NCBI RefSeq assembly: GCF_000316115.1
Contig: NZ_JH993797.1
Span: 792,486-856,485, forward strand
Direction: 5' to 3'
Length of the DNA stretch: 64,000 bases
From: Leptolyngbya sp. PCC 7375
Lineage (GTDB): Bacteria > Cyanobacteriota > Cyanobacteriia > Phormidesmidales > Phormidesmidaceae
Position 1 is the stretch's first letter. Each line of letters opens with the position of its first letter. Shown piece by piece: positions 15,336 to 24,477 of this stretch. The position numbers were made by a program, and so were the translations under genes. The notes beneath the pieces are model-generated. The model ran no database searches. It saw only the letters and a program-made list of their open reading frames with translations, and was not told where the DNA came from.

Positions 15336-18180
15336 AATGTCTCAGGTTGATACATGTTAGTCTAGACTTGCTATTGTCTGATTTTACTGTCCAAATTCAG
15401 GGGTTCACTTCACTGGGTTCTCAGGAGGCAGCAGCCGAAAGTATAGACTTCCTGAGGGATGTCTCGGAACGGACTGGGCAATCATTCCAAGCGTTGCAGA
15501 ATGAATACTCTGGGTTGACAGCGGCGGCGGCTGAGGCTGGGGTACCTCAAGAGCAGGTCAATGAGCTATTTGCCGAGACCAGCCGTGTTCTAGCAATCTT
15601 TGGCAAAGACAGTCAGTCCACTGGGCTGGCATTCAACGCCTTAACGCAAATTACAAGCAAGGGCGTGGTCTCTATGGAGGAGCTGCGCCAACAATTGGGC
15701 GAACAACTTCCTGTGGCGTTTGGGGCTGTTGCCCGAGGGTTGGGAATAACGACAGCAGAGCTTAATGAACTGGTGGCGAGCGGTGAACTAACCGCTGCTG
15801 AGTTTATCCCTGCATTCACTCGTGGGCTTCAAGAAATCGAAGGGGCGGCCCCTGCTGCCCAGCAAGCGATCGCACGCTTAGAGAACTCTATTCTCGAATT
15901 CCAGAAAGGATTGGGGAGAGCACTTGAGCCCCTAGAGACAGCATTCAGCGAAACATTTGCAGCAATATTTAGCAATGTCGATGTTGGGGCGTTAGACCCA
16001 TTGGTAGAGGCTGGCAATCGCCTGCGCGACTCATTAGCCGAGAACCCAGAGCTAGCCGAGCGATTAGGTGAAGCACTGACAAACTTCATCGGTAGCGGTG
16101 CTCAGGCGGTTGCCAATATCCTCGACAGTATTACCGAGGCCCTGAGCGACCCTGAAAATGTAGAGCGGTTTGCTGGATCAATCGAGAATGCAGGGAAATT
16201 GCTAGAATCCCTAGTTTCGATTGGTGGGCTAGCAGTTGAAGCGTTACTGACACTGGGTGCGGGATTTGACAATGTAATTGGTGATGGCCCAGTTGATGCG
16301 ATCGTTGGTTTTGTTGATGCGCTAGAAACGATTGCCCCCATTGCTGGCGGGGCCGTTGACTCCCTAGGGTCTATTGCCAGCGCTATAGATGACATCTTGA
16401 GTAGAGTCCCAGGGGTCGTAAACGCAGCAGAAAATCTTGCAAGGTTTGGCGTGCTTGTTGGCACTGGCAAAACAATATTTGACGGCTTAACAGATCAACC
16501 TGCGAGTGCCCAAGAACCGGATGTTAGCCAGTTTGTCCCTCAACAAGATGTACTAGACAAGTCTGTTAGAGCCTCCAGGCAAGCATCTGAGACTATTGCG
16601 CAAGATTCTGAACGTGCTGCACGGGCTGCTGCCGCTGCCAGAGTAAAAGCCAATGAAGAAGCCATTGCCGAACAAAAGCGAGCCCAAGAGCAGGCCCTGA
16701 TCGATCTCGAAATTGCCCAGAATAATCGCATTATCGGCGTACGTGAAAACCAAAGCGCTGGCAACATCACCGCAAGTCAAGCTGATAGCCAAATAGCGGA
16801 GATTGAATCTCAGGCTATTCGAGACCGTATCGCTCTCAGAGAACAAGAAATCACCCAGATTCGAGCATTAGAAGATCAGGGCACGCTATCAGCTGAAGAA
16901 GCCGCCCAACGTATCAGTGCAGCCAAACAGGCAGCAAGTGAGCTAACCATCCAGGCCATTGAGCAGGAAGTACAGGCGCAAGAAGAGGCTAGGGGAGCAG
17001 CATTAGATAGACTGGATGCAGAATCCCAGCTAAACTCTCTCAGAGCAGAGCAGGTAAATTTGCAGGCGGATTTAGCGGGGACAGCATTAGAAGATCAATC
17101 AGCACTAATTAGCGCCCAAGTTGGCTTAGAGCAATCTCGCCTATCACTTTCCCGTCAGTCTCTTGATACAAAATTAGCTGAAGCTCAAGCGGCTGAAGAT
17201 GTGGTGGCGGTGGAGGCATTGCGCGATCGAATTCTGCTTAACCAACGGCAATCCATCGCAGCTGAATTCTCAGCCCGTCGTCAGCAGTTGCGGATTCAAG
17301 AGCAACTGGCTGAGCTTGATGCCGAACGACAATTAAGGCTTGGCCAGATAGCCGCCGCTGAAGCCCGTATTGCTGTAGAGCGCGCCCGAATAGGAGGTAG
17401 CAGCCAGGAAGAAATTCAGGGGCTTCAGGAAATTGCTCAGTTACGCGAAGCAGAAACGGAGGCTTTGAAATTTCAGGCCCAGTCCAAAGAAAATATCTTA
17501 GCCCTGCAATTTGACCAGCTGGCCAATGAGGAAGAGCTGGCCAACCAGCTAGCTATTCAAGAGCGTCGCCAACAAGCGATTGAAGAATTTAAGAAGCAAC
17601 AGAAAGATCTGGCTGATGAACAGGTAAAAGTTGAGAAGGAATTAGCATCAGCAACCAGGGATAGAGAATCAGCCGCCCAAGGCATTGTGTCGGCGTTGAG
17701 CGGGTTGCAGGATATCTCAGCAGAAGATGCTCTCGGGAATTTAGACCAGCTTGAAGAAAATTTTAGAGCCGCCAGGCGTGCTGGGGCGATTGACAGCAAC
17801 CAATCTAGCAGCATCCAAAGGGCCATCAATCAGGCTCAGTCTGCCGCTCGTAGTGGCGGAGAATTTACGATTGAAGAGGCGATCCGGTTTGCCCAGCGGA
17901 ACGAAAATAATGCATTCGCTGGCGGCATTTTGGATACCGCAGGGTTGGGGGGCGTAAATTCGTTGCTCGACAGTCAGCAAGAATTTGCCTTGGCGGAAGA
18001 GCAAATATCGGAGTTGTCTGGCAAGTTAGTTGAGGTCAAAGAGGCGATTCAGGCGCTTCCAGAGAATCTCCCCCCAACCGTACAGAACCTCAATGTATCC
18101 AGTCCTCAGCCCGTGGATGACGCGGCATCTGTCGTGTTCAACCTGGGTAACGAAGTAGCAAATCGAAGGGGTATTGTGTG

Positions 18181-18672
18181 ATGACATACCCAACTACAAC
18201 AGAGAACGGGATAACGTTAATCCTTCCTAAGCCAAGCACAGGTAATTACACGCTCACACTTACAAGCTTTGGTAAATTCCCAGGCCAATACCCTCGCTTT
18301 GAGCCTCAGTATTACGGGATTGAATACAGCGCTCATGGTGGTGTTGCCAGAGTGGGAACTTCGTTTAGGCCTAAAGTGTTTTGGCAGTTCGAAGCCAGCC
18401 TCGATCGTGATCAGCAAGAAACCCTAAAACGCATGGAAGCGGTGTATTTGAACACACCATCTGCTTGGACTATTTACGACTACACCAACCCTCACTCTGA
18501 AGTGGGAAGCGCTTCTATGGCCTTGGCACCCAACAGTACGTTGGCGGACGATGGGGATACTGTTCTTTATTATCCCGTGTGGACAGCAGAGCCCGTTGAT
18601 CAAGGATTTGAATTTAGAGAAGACCCAAGAAATGGCATAAATTTTGTGTCATTCCGGCTCAAGGAGGTCTGA
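18181..18672 (+). CDS. Minor tail protein, distal-tail position
   Basis: The 163-aa protein follows the tape measure with a TGATG overlap (a GTG three bases earlier is possible). It is beta-rich, with GIEYSAHGGVARVGTSFRPK, a helical DQQETLKRMEAVYLNTP and a C-terminal NFVSFRLKEV. Position and size fit a distal-tail or minor tail protein. It overlaps the next start (TGATG). Confidence 0.6.
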   Translation: MTYPTTTENGITLILPKPSTGNYTLTLTSFGKFPGQYPRFEPQYYGIEYSAHGGVARVGTSFRPKVFWQFEASLDRDQQETLKRMEAVYLNTPSAWTIYDYTNPHSEVGSASMALAPNSTLADDGDTVLYYPVWTAEPVDQGFEFREDPRNGINFVSFRLKEV

Positions 18673-21581
18673 TGGTTGCCTCCGAAGCTCGTTCCCGCCC
18701 CCTCCGCATCCTCATCGGCCCCGACCAACAAGACTGGTCAGGTCACTGGTCTGTGTTGTCAATTGGTAGAGCTGGGCTCAGCGATGAACGCGACCCTGGC
18801 AAAATCCCGGTTACGGGCACCCTGGAGATTAAGGGAGGCATAATCACCCCCCCCGAAAGTATTGACCCCGCCATCAATCCAGTGCGTTGGAACCCTGGGG
18901 TTGACATCTACATCCAGGCTCGAAACGATGCCAATACCGCGTGGATCGATACGTGGTTTTCACGACTAAAAATCTTACGCGCCCCAAAGCGACCCCGCAC
19001 CAATGGCAACCTTGTTTTGGATGTCGGCTGTCGCATCCAGTGGGGCAACCAATCGCAGTTCGAGGACGATCGCTCTGGGATTATCTACGGGCAGGCTGAA
19101 CCCTGTAATGCAGTGGCTGCCCGACTGATCCAGGCCAGTGGCATCGATGCTGGGGTGAATCTGAGCACCTGGCCCTATTCCATGGATCGGCCCGTGGGTA
19201 AAAGACAGAATAGCTTTCTGGAACAGGCAGCGGATCTGGCTTACGCCAACGATTGGCATTACCTCTATCAGGACATCAACGGGACTATTGTTGATCGGGA
19301 GTTTGCTTTGACTTCAGGAACGCCAATCGCGACCGTTACTGTGGGCCAAAAAGACATCATCTATGAGCCAGCAGATGGAGAAGAGCGACCGGCTGAGGTG
19401 ACCAAAGTGGCGGGCACGGGGTTCGCGTTGGGGACGATTGAGAATCCTTCTGTGGATATTCAGGATGAGACGATAAATTTTAATGACCTTAGCCCTAATA
19501 GCTTTGGTGAAGGAATAGCTGTACGAACCATTACGACTGAAAGTTTCAGCACTGGCGCGAACCCCATGAAGTCAAAGCGGGTGCAAGTATTCAAAGCTGA
19601 AGCATTGATGTTTCAGAACCCAACTATCCCCAGCCAGTTACGCGAGTTTAGCGACGAAACCGAAACATTCTATTTTGAATCTGGAAAGATTGATCCGTCA
19701 ACAGCGCGACTCACCCAATGCATTCGGACTAAGCTGCAAAACGGAAAGACCTTAGACTCAAATGATGAAGTCTTCAATATGCGCACGATTGAGCGTGAGC
19801 AGGAAGATATCAGCTATGGGGCTGATGAGCCCATGGAGCGATATCAATTCCTAAAGACCCAAGCGGCTATCGTCCTTGATGAGAATGCAGCGGACCCATG
19901 GGCAGCCATTACCGTAGAGGGCCTGGACTTTTCATGGATTCCACACGCTACTGGCAAGTTTGACCGCGCAGACAAAACCAAGGAGCCGCTGATCAGGCTT
20001 CGCTCGAACATTGACAGGGATCTAGTCAAGCCAACAGCACTCAGCGCTAAAACCCGAAAGTACAGCCGCAACACCCCCAACAAGCCATTCGAGACTGTTT
20101 TTTTCGACGCGGGCATTGATGAAGACCCCACCGAATTCGAAGGAACCGCTGCATACATCGCCCCAGGCGGCCCGAGTGGGGTGGAGAAGGATCGGCTGTT
20201 TACCGTGGCCGATGGGTTTGGGTTTAGCGAGGAGCAAATGGAATCCTTGGCGATTAAGCACCGAGACTTAATCATTGGCCGTGAGAGATCCTACGAGATC
20301 GGGTTAGCAATCACTGATGCTCTGCTCCAGGCACCACCACTGGCACAGATAAATGTGGTGGATGTGGATGGCAGCACGTATGAATATCTAGCGGACTCCC
20401 TCTCATTTGAATTTCAAGCGGCGAGATCCGAGGCGTTTTGTTTTGGCATCTGGATTGATGGAGGTTATGTCAAGACGATCAACATTGCTGCGACAATTCC
20501 AGCAGGAAAACTGAACACAGAGATCATTCAATCCAGCTTCAGCGTCTCTGCCAACATCCCAGCAGGACGACTGACAATCGGCCTCACAACCGGATTCAGT
20601 ATCGCCGCCACAATCCCAGCAGGGCAATTGAATACAACGATTGTTTCCTCATTTAGCATCTCCGCCAGTATCCCAGCGGGGCAGCTAAATACGCAGATTC
20701 AAGCGCCTATATTGATTGCTGCCAGCCTTCCAGCAGGGCAATTGAATACGGCCATCACGCAAACTATCAACATCGCTGCATCCATTCCATCGGGGCAACT
20801 AACAACTGATATAGCGCTTGATGCAGATCCAGACGCGGCAGCCTATATTGCGGCGTTGGCAGGTACCTATAGCCAAGCAGAAACCGACGCGATTAACGAC
20901 TTCTTCGTAGGCATAAAGGCAGATGGCCTGTACTCAAAAGCAGGCATGATGCTGTTATTAGCCGCCGATACTGCTTCTGATGGCTTAATCTGGATGAATA
21001 ATCCATCAGTTTCTGCGACCAACAACGGGGCGTCATTCACTGCTCGTCAGGGTTTCACAGGCAATGGGTCCAATGCTTACATAGACACTGGATTCAACCC
21101 AGCTTCGGGAGCTAATTACACGCTTAACAGTGCTTCCCTGGGCGTGTATATCCGCACAAATGTCAGTGAGGATGCCTATGACATTGGCGCTCAAACTAGT
21201 GGCTCTAGTGATAGAAACTACATTGCGTCTCGCTGGGGCGATGGAAATCATTACGCCCAAATAAATGACGGGTCTGGCAGCACCTGGACCACCGCTAGTA
21301 GTCCCGACTCTCGTGGTCTATGGCTAAGCAGCCGGACAATCGCGATAGCCAAAGAAACCTCCCGAGATGCTGTTCTCCAGGATGCTGACAATTCAACAAG
21401 CGATGGACTGACAAGCCAAAATATTTACGTACTAGCCCTAAATAATGGAGGTTCAAGGGCTGGGGAATCTTCCAAGCAGGTTGGTTTTGTTTGGATCGGG
21501 GATGGTTTAAGTGCGTCTGAGGTGAGCAACCTCAACGCGAGAGTCGCCACGCTACTAACAGCTTTTGGAGCAAACGTTTAG
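18672..21581 (+). CDS. Large tail hub/tip protein with IPAG repeats
   Basis: The 969-aa protein has an N-terminal region (about 1-600) that looks like a tail hub: RPLRILIGPDQQDWSG, ADLAYANDWHYLYQDI, and a long beta-rich stretch. Six tandem repeats of about 19 residues follow (603-717; consensus ISASIPAGQLNT). A C-terminal domain (about 720-969) contains GFTGNGSNAYIDTGFNP and FVWIGDGLSASEVSNLNARV, like LamG/concanavalin-type adhesin domains. A hub fused to a receptor-binding tip is the likely role. It is coupled to both neighbours. Confidence 0.65.
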   Translation: MVASEARSRPLRILIGPDQQDWSGHWSVLSIGRAGLSDERDPGKIPVTGTLEIKGGIITPPESIDPAINPVRWNPGVDIYIQARNDANTAWIDTWFSRLKILRAPKRPRTNGNLVLDVGCRIQWGNQSQFEDDRSGIIYGQAEPCNAVAARLIQASGIDAGVNLSTWPYSMDRPVGKRQNSFLEQAADLAYANDWHYLYQDINGTIVDREFALTSGTPIATVTVGQKDIIYEPADGEERPAEVTKVAGTGFALGTIENPSVDIQDETINFNDLSPNSFGEGIAVRTITTESFSTGANPMKSKRVQVFKAEALMFQNPTIPSQLREFSDETETFYFESGKIDPSTARLTQCIRTKLQNGKTLDSNDEVFNMRTIEREQEDISYGADEPMERYQFLKTQAAIVLDENAADPWAAITVEGLDFSWIPHATGKFDRADKTKEPLIRLRSNIDRDLVKPTALSAKTRKYSRNTPNKPFETVFFDAGIDEDPTEFEGTAAYIAPGGPSGVEKDRLFTVADGFGFSEEQMESLAIKHRDLIIGRERSYEIGLAITDALLQAPPLAQINVVDVDGSTYEYLADSLSFEFQAARSEAFCFGIWIDGGYVKTINIAATIPAGKLNTEIIQSSFSVSANIPAGRLTIGLTTGFSIAATIPAGQLNTTIVSSFSISASIPAGQLNTQIQAPILIAASLPAGQLNTAITQTINIAASIPSGQLTTDIALDADPDAAAYIAALAGTYSQAETDAINDFFVGIKADGLYSKAGMMLLLAADTASDGLIWMNNPSVSATNNGASFTARQGFTGNGSNAYIDTGFNPASGANYTLNSASLGVYIRTNVSEDAYDIGAQTSGSSDRNYIASRWGDGNHYAQINDGSGSTWTTASSPDSRGLWLSSRTIAIAKETSRDAVLQDADNSTSDGLTSQNIYVLALNNGGSRAGESSKQVGFVWIGDGLSASEVSNLNARVATLLTAFGANV
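20478..20822 (+). repeat. Six tandem 57-60 bp repeats in the tail tip gene
   Basis: The first unit is 60 bp, the next five 57 bp, each encoding a variant of [IF]x[IV][AS]A[ST][IL]P[AS]G[QKR]L. The repeats stay in frame and differ at many third positions, so they are old and under protein-level selection. They form a fibrous spacer between hub and tip domains. Confidence 0.85.
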
Positions 21582-21596
21582 AGAGGAGTTTCTAAA

Positions 21597-22283
21597 ATGC
21601 CACTATCCACCACTGCTATCAATACCGGGTCTGATGCCTTTGTCGATCTCATCGATACAGGCGCAGGTACTGGGACCCTGGAACTAGGAGATTCTGCATC
21701 GTTTACAACTGTCCTGGTTACCTTCGATCTTGATACACCTGAAGCCTTTGCAGCAGCAGTGGGGGGGATTGCGGCATTCAATGGCACCCCAATCTCAGCG
21801 ACGGCTACAGCAACAGGCACCGCAACCTACCAACGACTAAAGAACCGTGACGGGATTGTTGTTGAAGGAGTTGACGAGACGATAGATGCGATTCTTGCCT
21901 TGGTTAACGCTGGCGCAGGGACCGCAACGGTTGAGATTGGCAATTCCGATTTCTCCGCCATCTACATCACCTATAACTTAGACACCACAGCCTTTGGTGC
22001 GTCGTCAGGTGGGACCGCAACAGCGAACGGATTCCCGAAATCAGCGACAGCTTCAGCTACAGGGTCGGGCACTCATTTTCGGATCAAGGATCGTGATGGC
22101 AGTGTTGTTGATAGCCAGGCGTTGCCCAGTCCGATCAGTTTTGAAGCTGGGCAAAGCTACAATTTCAATTCTTTCTCGTACACGACGACTGCCTACTCAC
22201 AGGAGCTGGCTAGCTCAACCAATATCACTAGTGGGGAAGACTATACTCTCAACAGTGGGAATTATACCCAACCTGCATCCTGA
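21597..22283 (+). CDS. Tail-associated protein with duplicated beta domain
   Basis: The 228-aa protein starts at an ATG with GAGAGGAG upstream. Two homologous blocks (about 5-90 and 95-180) share GAGTGTLELG / GAGTATVEIG, TFDLDT / TYNLDT, SATATATGT / SATASATGS and KNRDGIVVE / KDRDGSVVD. A short C-terminal tail ends DYTLNSGNYTQ. Repeated small beta domains of this kind are common in phage fibres and head decorations; here the position suggests a tail fibre component. Confidence 0.6.
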   Translation: MPLSTTAINTGSDAFVDLIDTGAGTGTLELGDSASFTTVLVTFDLDTPEAFAAAVGGIAAFNGTPISATATATGTATYQRLKNRDGIVVEGVDETIDAILALVNAGAGTATVEIGNSDFSAIYITYNLDTTAFGASSGGTATANGFPKSATASATGSGTHFRIKDRDGSVVDSQALPSPISFEAGQSYNFNSFSYTTTAYSQELASSTNITSGEDYTLNSGNYTQPAS

Positions 22284-23287
22284 TGACAGCCCGCGATCGC
22301 GCCAGAACATCCAACCTAGCCAGACGCCAAGACACTCGTGAGGCCCTAGAGCTCAGGAGACTAAACCAACGCGACCCAACTTATGGCGGGGACGGCTATC
22401 GCGTGAGAACTCTGGGGGCTGCGGGGTCAATCCCTGGGAGAACTCGATCAAAAACATCCCGAGGCAGTATTGGCGAACCGCTTGATCTGCTCGGTGCGGG
22501 ATTAGGGTCACTTGATGCGGCCAGTGATCAAGAGATCAGGGCCGTGCTGCGCGATTTGCAGCTGATGATCCAGGCAGTAGCGAACCGTAGGGGAATTCTG
22601 CTTTTCAAAGGAGATGAAACCAACCCCGACAATGACCCCAACGACGAAGCTAACGATGGCGAAAATCGCGCTTATCAGAGATACGACAATCAGCTGCTGT
22701 ATACGGGAGATCGGTTAGCGCCTGGGAAGCTTTTCGTTCATGCTCAGGCCACGACAACAGAACCCGAAACTTGGCTAGAGATAGAGACTGGCGGCGGCCC
22801 AACAATCCTCTACCGCCAAGGACCCCCGGAATACGACATCGACGACCCAATCAATAACCCGCCCCCTCACGCCCCCTCAGACGGCGATATTTGGGTAGAT
22901 TTGTCGCTCGGAAATGTTGGGGCACAATATCGTTATTGGCGATATAGAGAGCAAGACAATCTTTACTACAATGCGAGTGGCAATATTACTTTTTTTGGGG
23001 GGAGCCCGATAAATTCTGGGATTTCACCGAATTCTTTAGTGACTTTTGATTCCCTTTATTCCAGGAGGTACGATGCTGATGCTGATGAATATCGAACCTG
23101 GCATTTTTTATGGATAGATGAAACCTGGGAGAAGGCTAGCTGCTGTATAGAGCATCCAGAGCCTCCTGAAGGGAATGACACTTGTCCTGCGGGGACTTAC
23201 AGAAACAACAATGATCCCTATGGGCAATGTACATCCCAAACGCCATGCGATCAATTAGGAAACCCTAGTGGCTGCATCAATCCCTAA
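22283..23287 (+). CDS. Tail-tip-associated hypothetical protein
   Basis: The 334-aa protein has a basic N-terminus (MTARDRARTSNLARRQDTR), a helix EIRAVLRDLQLMIQAVAN, an acidic low-complexity part (DETNPDNDPNDEANDGE), a beta-rich middle and a cysteine-rich end (CCIEHPEPP, then CPAGTYRNNNDPYGQC). The end could be a small disulfide or metal knot. It overlaps its neighbours by single bases. Function unknown; probably structural. Confidence 0.55.
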   Translation: MTARDRARTSNLARRQDTREALELRRLNQRDPTYGGDGYRVRTLGAAGSIPGRTRSKTSRGSIGEPLDLLGAGLGSLDAASDQEIRAVLRDLQLMIQAVANRRGILLFKGDETNPDNDPNDEANDGENRAYQRYDNQLLYTGDRLAPGKLFVHAQATTTEPETWLEIETGGGPTILYRQGPPEYDIDDPINNPPPHAPSDGDIWVDLSLGNVGAQYRYWRYREQDNLYYNASGNITFFGGSPINSGISPNSLVTFDSLYSRRYDADADEYRTWHFLWIDETWEKASCCIEHPEPPEGNDTCPAGTYRNNNDPYGQCTSQTPCDQLGNPSGCINP

Positions 23288-24165
23288 TGCATATTGTTTT
23301 CTCTAAATTCTCCAAAGACGAGACCACCCAACGAGTACTTAAACGTGAAAAAATTGGAGGCGTGATCTCGATATGGACTGGCAAAATCCAGGAAGTAGGC
23401 TACGACGATATTGACCAGAAAATAGAAACAGCAAAATACCTTGGCATTCCCATCCACCTACATCCTGTGCAGGCCCGATACGATCGCAAAGGCCAAAAGC
23501 CGTACAAGATATTCTGGGAGACGCTAGAGCTTAGTAAAGAAATAATAAATAGATACAGTGGCGTTACTACCCGACTAACCATCGCCAATGAGTTAATCGT
23601 CTCCCCTGCTGAAGTATGGGCCGAAATTATTAGGCTATATGCTTGGACCGTTCGCCATCACCCTCGCCTACAGCTATGGATCGGGGACTACGGGATTTAT
23701 GACACTCACCGACGGCGGCAGATCATCTCCAGACTGAAGGAACTAAAAACGGCTATGCCCGCAGTGCATGGCTTTATCGGGCAGGATTACGTAGATTTAG
23801 ATACGGGCAGCGCAATAAGCCGCAGTCTTAAGTCGCCAGCGCTGGGAGTCAACCCCCTTCTAAAATTTCAATACCTGAATGAGTTCATCCCCCGGATCAA
23901 ATCCCTGGGCTACACGTTCGCCCTGGAGCACAGCACCTTCAGCCGCACCGACACCAAGGCTAGACGAAAAACTCAGGCCAGTATCTATAATTGCTTGAGC
24001 AAACTCTGTCACCGAACCCAATCAGAATTCTGGCTGTGGGACTGCTGCGATGCATCCGCCAAGCATGTCCGCACGCTGGAGCCTCGATTCGCTGGGTCAT
24101 GGGATGCGGGAGGACAGCCGAAATTTAGCGATGGAACCTCAATTGAACAAGTTAACTATATTTGA
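23287..24165 (+). CDS. GH10-like TIM-barrel glycosidase of the tail module
   Basis: The 292-aa protein looks like a compact glycoside hydrolase family 10 barrel. RLTIANELIV carries the candidate acid/base E102 and YTFALEHSTFS the candidate nucleophile E214. The C-terminal part (EFWLWDCCDAS, then GSWDAGGQPKFSDG) matches the last strand of GH10 enzymes, including the usual D/W/PK pattern. Placed at the end of the tail genes, it may degrade a host polysaccharide. There is no signal peptide, consistent with a particle-borne enzyme. GH10 assignment is by motif only. Confidence 0.6.
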   Translation: MHIVFSKFSKDETTQRVLKREKIGGVISIWTGKIQEVGYDDIDQKIETAKYLGIPIHLHPVQARYDRKGQKPYKIFWETLELSKEIINRYSGVTTRLTIANELIVSPAEVWAEIIRLYAWTVRHHPRLQLWIGDYGIYDTHRRRQIISRLKELKTAMPAVHGFIGQDYVDLDTGSAISRSLKSPALGVNPLLKFQYLNEFIPRIKSLGYTFALEHSTFSRTDTKARRKTQASIYNCLSKLCHRTQSEFWLWDCCDASAKHVRTLEPRFAGSWDAGGQPKFSDGTSIEQVNYI

Positions 24166-24319
24166 CGGATTGATCTCGCTTGAAGGCCAAGCGTGGATAG
24201 AGACCGTTCTTGGCTGGAATGATTACCATACTGTGGCTATGTGCCATCTAGGAATGTGGGTTTCGCTTCCCGATTGTTGTCAGTTTGTGCCATGGGGATT
24301 TATCGGGGACGACGACTGA
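24131..24319 (+). CDS. Small hypothetical protein, end of tail operon
   Basis: From the ATG at 24131 this encodes 62 aa (MEPQLNKLTIFDGLIS onward) and overlaps the glycosidase gene by 35 bases. It contains several W, C and H residues (YHTVAMCHLGMW). A longer frame from 24050 would lie mostly inside the upstream gene. It is the last gene of the rightward phage block. Confidence 0.4.
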   Translation: MEPQLNKLTIFDGLISLEGQAWIETVLGWNDYHTVAMCHLGMWVSLPDCCQFVPWGFIGDDD

Positions 24320-24477
24320 TTATGCTGCCATCCCCCTAACCCTCGCCCCGGATAATGCGCTGGGGGTGGGTGATTAGCTCAAATCTAGCTCAGCGCTATA
24401 AATTAAAACCTGAAACCGCTTAATCAAAAGGGTTACAGAGTCCAGCTCATTGGATTCCGGACCCAAGGGGGTATGAC

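Larger units (their letters stand above)
14138..15412 (+). mobile_element. IS3-family insertion sequence (IS150-like)
   Basis: The imperfect inverted repeats at 14138-14163 and 15387-15412 share TG, AGTGA, CCCC and GGACAG. They are flanked by the 3-bp duplication CTG (14135-14137 and 15413-15415). The length is 1275 bp. It carries orfA and orfB with a frameshift window between them and looks intact, so it may be active. It interrupts the tape measure gene in the same orientation. Confidence 0.93.
13343..18181 (+). pseudogene. Tape measure protein gene split by an IS3-family element
   Basis: Removing the IS and one CTG copy (keep 13343-14137 and 15416-18181) restores a single 1186-aa frame (ENALGIVL then GSQEAAAESIDF). 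The N-terminal 240 residues are coiled coil. The conserved tape-measure domain follows (FLRDVSERTGQSFQAL, then SMEELRQQLGEQLPVAFGA), then a hydrophobic stretch and a long Q/E/A/R coiled coil to the C-terminus. Tape measures set tail length; at roughly 0.15 nm per residue this would predict a tail of about 170-180 nm. The current halves are 13343-14158 and 15317-18181. Confidence 0.88.

Noticed and set aside
16102..16470. Minus-strand frame of 122 codons in the tape measure gene
   Set aside because: Antisense to a coding region with strong tape-measure features; S/P/A-rich composition is typical of a shadow.
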